Positions 62,101-64,000 of a stretch of 64,000 nucleotides of DNA are shown one piece after another (within the stretch, counting starts at the first letter, position 1; every line of letters starts with the position of its first letter). Where the stretch lies: contig OZ024887.1 in NCBI GenBank assembly GCA_964017195.1, positions 62,832,811 to 62,896,810 on the forward strand, read 5' to 3'. The notes beneath the pieces are model-generated. The model saw only the letters and a program-made list of their open reading frames with translations, did no database searches and had not been told where the DNA came from. Made by a program: the position numbers and the translations under genes. The DNA is from Siderastrea radians. Lineage: Eukaryota > Cnidaria > Anthozoa > Scleractinia > Rhizangiidae.

Positions 62101-63912
62101 ATGGAGTTTTGATGGAAAATGGTTTATTAATCCAGAGCTTAGGTGTGTGTTTAGTCACTCATGTCCAATACTGCCGCACTGATACGGACCGTTATTTGCA
62201 GTTATTTGCGGTCCGTAAGTTTCGCACGGACCGTCACTCTTGCTTGCGGACCGTGATTTGCGGTTGACAGTCCGTATGCTTCGCACGGACCGTCATTCCT
62301 GCTTACGGACCGTTATTTGCGGTTGACGGTCCGTACGTTTCGCACAGACCGTCATTCTTACTTACAGTCCGAATACAGAGCGTGCATCTCATTATCGCGC
62401 CAGGACCAACTGTTGACGGTCCGTACATTTCGCACGGACCGTCATCATTGCTTACGGACCGTCATTTGCGGTTGACGGTCCGTAAGTTTCGCACAGACCG
62501 TCATCCTTGCTTACAGACCGTCATTTACGATTCACGATCCGTATGTAGACGTATAAATAGTCTATAAAAGCATGATTGAGCCTCGTTATTTAAGCGTACG
62601 TACGAAGCGAGCGAGACACACCAAAGAGGTCGAAAGAGAAGACGGTAATATGTCTATTACTCGTTCTATAAGCGTTGCGCAAACTAATAACAGAGTTCTA
62701 AAAGTAAACTTTTATGTCGATTATTCCTTCTACTGATGCCTTGTGAAACTGTTCAGGGAAAGGCAGACGATAACTTGTCTATTACTCGTTCGATAAGCGT
62801 CGCGCAAACTGATAACAGAGTTGTAAAAGCTGACTGTTATGTCCATTGCTCCTTCTATTGAAGCCTTGTGAAACTGTTCAAGGGAAGGCAACCATGATTA
62901 TGCCACGTTATTTAAGCGCCATTCGAAGCGAGCGTGATACACGAAAGAAATACGTACGACGCGAGCGAGGTACACGAATAGAAGAAGATAATAATACTGT
63001 CTATTACTCGTTCTATAAGCATCGCGTAAACTGATAACAGAGTTCTAAAAGCGAACAGTTATGTCCATTACTCCTTCTATTGAAGCCTTCTGAATTATGC
63101 CTCGTTATTTAAGTGCCATACGAAGCGAGCGTGATACACGAAATAGAAGAAGATAATATGTTTATTACTCGTTCTATAAGCTTTGCGTCAATTATCTATC
63201 AAACAAATATTCATACTATCAATTCAGGCAACCAACCGACCGCAAACGATAGATGAATAGGAATTATTTTCATGCGTATTCTCCCTTCCATTACGATCTG
63301 TTTAAACACGAACGATCGATCGATTATAAATGTAGTATTCTGCCTTCAATCTTCAAGTGTTTTGTGAAACTTGTCTCAGTTGCAACGAAGCAGGACAGGC
63401 ACGAGATATTACAATATTTATGTCCAAAGGAAGAAAGAGCTGACAGTTTTTTATAAAGTCATAATATACGTACAGGTATGACAGTTGTTGAATAATTATT
63501 GCGATTGATGATTACAGCACTGCGTACTGCCGCTGGAGGACACTTTCTTGTTGGCTTTGAACTGGTCAATCAAATCAGAAAACCGGGAGGTAAAATCGCG
63601 TGCGCAAAAGGGAACTTTGATTGCTCGCAATCAGTTTTTGCCTTCCCCTTTTTTTATAGAATATCATGATTTGATACTTCGCCTGTATCTCCTTAATATT
63701 ACCACTCCATTAAAACGACGAATTTATCATGGCCCGACGGCGGTCGTCAGATAGGGTCTACTGTAACAGTGGTTTAATTTATTTTTCCTGTGTACAGCTT
63801 AACTTACGAGAAGGACACAGGTTGTAAGACTTTTCTAGAAGACGTGTTTGAAAACGACAACCGCCTGCCGGGACAAAACTGGAAACCAGCTGCGGTCCAG
63901 TGGACCGACATC
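42210..63912 (+). CDS. Ferlin gene 2: tandem type I ferlin paralogue, 5' part, exon-intron span
   Basis: Twenty-seven exons join in one frame of 2571 nt (857 codons), and the gene continues past the window. The ATG at 42210 has G at -3 and +4, and an in-frame TGA lies 12 nt upstream. In order: a proline-rich N-terminus (residues 1-77), linker (to 119), C2B (about 120-233), FerI-like segment (about 234-265), C2C (about 275-424), the conserved FGPCFINFYGS segment and link to FerA (about 392-563), FerA (about 564-664), FerB (665-792) and the first part of DysF. Eight exons match gene 1 exactly in length and phase. The protein should be a membrane-trafficking C2 protein like its neighbour. No C2A domain is visible before C2B, unlike dysferlin and myoferlin. 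Either it is lost or it sits on an exon I cannot see. Confidence 0.93.
42572..42612 (+). CDS. Ferlin gene 2, exon 2 (linker)
   Basis: This 41-nt exon encodes SRLEEIGLPSYPL between ATAG and GTAAGC. Split codons at both ends fit the flanking exons. Confidence 0.7.
42949..43034 (+). CDS. Ferlin gene 2, exon 3 (linker before C2B)
   Basis: This 86-nt exon encodes PEKPSGTEDMLARSEARKK and LPDKNLDFQ. The L..KPQDFQ-like ending is where C2B begins in other ferlins. The acceptor choice (TAAGAG) is set by phase. Confidence 0.85.
43625..43756 (+). CDS. Ferlin gene 2, exon 4 (C2B)
   Basis: This 132-nt, phase 0-0 exon encodes VRVRIIEGRQLAGANISPVV, then RQTKVIKSTNKPFYDE. IEGRQL is the hallmark first strand of ferlin C2B. 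Confidence 0.97.
43799..44278. mobile_element. MITE with GGGTTATTTTCTTT ends, 480 bp
   Basis: The left end GGGTTATTTTCTTTATTTA matches the complement of TATAATAAAAGAAAATAACC at the right. ATTATATGGCT recurs inside in inverted form (43974 and 44258). No target duplication is evident. Confidence 0.7.
44564..44626 (+). CDS. Ferlin gene 2, exon 5 (C2B)
   Basis: This 63-nt, phase 0-0 exon encodes VFFFNFNVTPHKLFDAQAL, as in myoferlin C2B. Confidence 0.95.
44842..44856. repeat. (GA)n microsatellite
   Basis: Short GAGAGAGAGAGAG run. Confidence 0.8.
46064..46114 (+). CDS. Ferlin gene 2, exon 6 (C2B)
   Basis: This 51-nt, phase 0-0 exon encodes VFNSKKLRSNAMVGSFQ. Confidence 0.93.
46832..46862 (+). 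CDS. Ferlin gene 2, exon 7 (C2B, 31 nt)
   Basis: This short exon encodes CDVGFFYDEP, matching the DVG.(V/I)Y.EP motif of ferlins. It ends in phase 1. Confidence 0.93.
47588..47652 (+). CDS. Ferlin gene 2, exon 8 (end of C2B)
   Basis: This 65-nt exon completes a Ser codon and encodes HAVIRKWILLSDPEDKMAG, the conserved KWLLL.DP motif. Confidence 0.96.
48231..48281 (+). CDS. Ferlin gene 2, exon 9 (FerI start)
   Basis: This 51-nt, phase 0-0 exon encodes GYLKVTVMVLGPGDEAP, a ferlin signature. Confidence 0.96.
48600..49560 (+). mobile_element. LINE 3' end (5'-truncated), interrupted
   Basis: Frame 48627-48809 encodes GDRSFTMAAPRLWNSLPTNI and ..SFKALLKTNLF, the typical C-terminus of a CR1/L2-like reverse transcriptase. 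After the inserted MITE, 49424-49560 gives TTGTAAAGCGCATTGATCA, ATGCGCTATAAAAAATTCG and an (ATT)n tail, the usual LINE 3' end. Confidence 0.8.
48842..49423. mobile_element. MITE family T, copy 2, inserted in a LINE tail
   Basis: Reverse-complement copy of 17398-17976 over its full length (shares TTGGCACCATCCGATTATTG and CATGCACGTGCTCCACGTG). It splits the LINE 3' end at 48600-49560. Confidence 0.85.
49764..49810 (+). CDS. Ferlin gene 2, exon 10 (FerI, acidic)
   Basis: This 47-nt exon encodes SVTVSADQDDLDDIE and ends in phase 2 before GTAAGT. Confidence 0.9.
50062..50148. repeat. (ATCA)n microsatellite
   Basis: About 20 uninterrupted ATCA units, framed by AAATAAAT-like sequence, in the intron before gene 2 exon 11. 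Confidence 0.97.
50333..50415 (+). CDS. Ferlin gene 2, exon 11 (start of C2C)
   Basis: This 83-nt exon encodes NLIQPPGMMLRPAVFSLKVF and RAEDIPQ. N-L..P.G..LR is the conserved FerI to C2C junction. Confidence 0.96.
50799..50899 (+). CDS. Ferlin gene 2, exon 12 (C2C)
   Basis: This 101-nt exon encodes MDSAVGEQMKKAFLGGEMK, then ELVDPYLLLAFAGKE, including the VDP(F/Y) calcium-loop motif. Confidence 0.96.
51859..51927 (+). CDS. Ferlin gene 2, exon 13 (C2C)
   Basis: This 69-nt, phase 0-0 exon encodes GRTGTHENCDHPEFNQELHV and PFQ, like the N.NPEWNQ strand of other ferlins. Confidence 0.93.
52346..52381. repeat. (ATT)n microsatellite
   Basis: About 12 units of ATT just upstream of gene 2 exon 14. 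It may be the tail of a decayed LINE (preceding AATAAATGCTT). Confidence 0.9.
52421..52464 (+). CDS. Ferlin gene 2, exon 14 (C2C)
   Basis: This 44-nt exon encodes FPTMAEKLKLQLWD and the first two bases of a Trp codon. The WDWD loop 3 spans the next junction. Confidence 0.95.
52589..52665 (+). CDS. Ferlin gene 2, exon 15 (C2C)
   Basis: This 77-nt exon encodes DKLSADDCIGTHYLPISAV and GQGEE, ending in phase 1. The next intron contains the TTAA-flanked MITE. Confidence 0.95.
52881..53535. mobile_element. TTAA-flanked MITE, 655 bp
   Basis: TTAA lies on both sides (52877-52880 and 53536-53539). The ends GGACGTTCGCGC and GCGCGAACGTCC are inverted repeats. No transposase frame. Confidence 0.88.
53816..53916 (+). 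CDS. Ferlin gene 2, exon 16 (FGPC block)
   Basis: This 101-nt exon encodes GYLPRFGPCFINFYGSTREY and SDLPDEYEELNLGI, the conserved FGPC(Y/F)IN.YGS.RE segment. The open frame beyond the donor is a repeat array in the intron. Confidence 0.97.
53926..54372. repeat. 30-bp minisatellite in gene 2 intron
   Basis: About 14 variable units of roughly 30 bp built on AAAGGAAGTTCCGATTCGGT and TTTCTGCC. It follows the donor of exon 16 directly and stays open in the exon's frame to 54249. Confidence 0.88.
54867..54980 (+). CDS. Ferlin gene 2, exon 17
   Basis: This 114-nt, phase 0-0 exon encodes GEGVAYRGRCLIELETKLD, a ferlin signature, then LSDDIIRIQ. Confidence 0.97.
55370..55469 (+). CDS. Ferlin gene 2, exon 18
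   Basis: This 100-nt exon encodes TYLRRRKYKLFACFLEATMV and VTFEISI, ending in phase 1. Confidence 0.97.
55784..56242. mobile_element. Harbinger-like MITE, 459 bp, TTA target
   Basis: TTA flanks both sides. The ends AGGCTGGTTTTCACTAGCGA and (complement) AGGCTGGTTTTCACTAGCGA match over 20 bp. The inside is full of GACTCCGACTCCGAC-type repeats in both orientations. The 3-bp TWA target suggests PIF/Harbinger. Confidence 0.88.
56476..56678 (+). CDS. Ferlin gene 2, exon 19
   Basis: This 203-nt exon encodes GNYGNQLD, NAIFDGTFYYFLPWNDIKP and SHWEDIAFRLE, all conserved ferlin blocks. It ends in phase 0. Confidence 0.97.
57064..57170 (+). CDS. Ferlin gene 2, exon 20 (FerA)
   Basis: This 107-nt exon encodes ETDLENVQLAITKNDSLST... 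and ends in phase 2. It is the counterpart of gene 1 exon 1. Confidence 0.95.
57228..58087. repeat. Long (TTCC)n/(TCCA)n pyrimidine tract, about 860 bp
   Basis: (ATCC)n gives way to (TTCC)n and (CTCC)n with few interruptions. It produces long chance frames on both strands (Pro/Ser/Phe-Leu repeats and Lys/Arg/Glu repeats), which are not genes. It lies in the intron between gene 2 exons 20 and 21. Confidence 0.98.
58207..58291 (+). CDS. Ferlin gene 2, exon 21 (FerA)
   Basis: This 85-nt exon encodes KPLPELNAKTPGLNDLDF, the counterpart of gene 1 exon 2. It follows the long pyrimidine tract in the preceding intron. Confidence 0.95.
58355..58782. mobile_element. CAACAT-rich foldback element
   Basis: GCCTGGGGTTAACAGTATCA at the left resembles the complement of the right end (GGCCTTGGTCAAACAGGTTC). 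TGTTGAA and AACATTGTT motifs recur throughout. The ends are approximate. Confidence 0.55.
58963..59073 (+). CDS. Ferlin gene 2, exon 22 (FerA)
   Basis: This 111-nt exon encodes QDILEEAIKLRESATDVDET, the counterpart of gene 1 exon 3. Confidence 0.95.
59105..59138. repeat. (CAGA)n microsatellite
   Basis: About eight CAGA units in the intron after gene 2 exon 22. Confidence 0.95.
59440..59739. mobile_element. Harbinger-like MITE, 300 bp, TAA target
   Basis: TAA flanks both sides (59437-59439 and 59740-59742). The ends GGGCAGATTTAGACGGTACG and (complement) GGGCCGATTTAGACGGTACG differ at one base. ACGACAGT(C)GT motifs recur inside. Confidence 0.9.
59987..60139 (+). CDS. Ferlin gene 2, exon 23 (FerB)
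   Basis: This 153-nt exon encodes PQNSMPDVVIWMMSGDKRIA, the counterpart of gene 1 exon 4. Confidence 0.96.
60923..61072 (+). CDS. Ferlin gene 2, exon 24 (FerB)
   Basis: This 150-nt exon encodes YPGKKQFKLEDYPEVPAQVR and ends FCVFAET, the counterpart of gene 1 exon 5. Confidence 0.96.
61494..61574 (+). CDS. Ferlin gene 2, exon 25 (FerB to DysF)
   Basis: This 81-nt exon encodes YENMMNVLGKWTTKGLPRPA, the counterpart of gene 1 exon 6. Confidence 0.95.
62063..62142 (+). CDS. Ferlin gene 2, exon 26 (start of DysF)
   Basis: This 80-nt exon encodes FVPPEGWSFDGKWFINPEL, the counterpart of gene 1 exon 7. The donor is GTGTGT. The next intron holds two unusual tandem arrays. Confidence 0.95.
62183..62545. 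repeat. Palindromic GGACCGTC tandem array
   Basis: About five to six units of roughly 60-70 bp alternate TTGACGGTCCGTA...TTTCGCACGGACCGTCAT and GCTTACGGACCGTCATTTGC. Each unit contains GACGGTCCGT and its complement about 10 bp apart, so each can fold. Confidence 0.92.
62583..63215. repeat. Tandem block with ATTACTCGTTCTATAAGC motif
   Basis: TATTACTCGTTCTATAAGC recurs near 62655, 62777, 63002 and 63162. TCGTTATTTAAGCG...CGAAGCGAGCG recurs near 62585, 62907 and 63102. The units are unequal (about 120-320 bp), so this is a higher-order or rearranged array. It follows the palindromic array directly. Confidence 0.85.
63798..63912 (+). CDS. Ferlin gene 2, exon 27 (DysF, last in window)
   Basis: This 115-nt exon encodes LTYEKDTGCKTFLEDVFEND and WTDI, the counterpart of gene 1 exon 8. 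The gene continues past the window; 63913-64000 is intron. Confidence 0.95.
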
Positions 63913-64000
63913 GTGAGTATTCCGCTTTAACCTATGTAGCTAATTTTATACGCTCATCATGAGAATCAGATTGGAAGCCGATTTTGTGTACGTGACGATT

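Overview
The window looks like animal nuclear DNA, most likely from a cnidarian and probably a stony coral or close relative. Long stretches are AT-rich and non-coding. Real protein-coding sequence is cut into many short exons with canonical AG/GT borders, and the introns carry many small inverted-repeat transposons, a DIRS retrotransposon, a LINE tail, tRNA-derived SINEs and microsatellites. The coral assignment rests on the general character of the repeats and the ferlin sequences, not on a search. There is nothing bacterial here: no operons, rRNA genes, intact tRNA genes or CRISPR arrays. LAYOUT. (1) Positions 1-35086, + strand: the last roughly two thirds of a type I ferlin gene (dysferlin/myoferlin family; called ferlin gene 1). 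I can follow 36 exons, one of them tentative, from the FerA region through FerB, DysF, C2D, C2E, C2F and C2G to a C-terminal membrane anchor and a stop codon at 35084-35086. They encode about 1378 residues; the N-terminal C2 domains lie before the window. (2) Positions 35087-42209: an intergenic stretch of about 7 kb with a minisatellite, a MITE and no convincing gene. (3) Positions 42210-64000, + strand: a second, head-to-tail ferlin gene (ferlin gene 2). It has 27 exons from a start codon in a proline-rich first exon through C2B, C2C, FerA, FerB and the start of DysF, and runs off the window. Where the genes overlap (FerA to early DysF), eight consecutive exons have identical lengths (107, 85, 111, 153, 150, 81, 80 and 115 nt) and phases, so the pair arose by tandem duplication of a whole gene. 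Gene 2 seems to lack a C2A domain: no C2A exon was found between the two genes. MOBILE DNA. The 7-kb intron between gene 1 exons 25 and 26 holds a nearly complete DIRS element (about 21352-26408) with gag-like, RT-RNase H and tyrosine-recombinase reading frames, inverted terminal repeats and an internal complementary region. One extra C in a C run breaks the recombinase frame. The same intron holds a decayed copy of the start of exon 26. Other introns hold a hAT-type MITE with a perfect 8-bp target duplication, TTAA-, TA-, TTA- and TAA-flanked MITEs, a MITE nested in a SINE, a MITE nested in a LINE 3' end, and several unusual tandem arrays. HOW IT WORKS TOGETHER. The only host genes recognised are the two ferlins, which are tail-anchored multi-C2 proteins that act in calcium-dependent vesicle fusion and membrane repair. 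Everything else is intronic or intergenic mobile and repetitive DNA. All exon calls come from reading frame continuity, splice signals and similarity between the two paralogues and to known ferlins; no transcript data were available.
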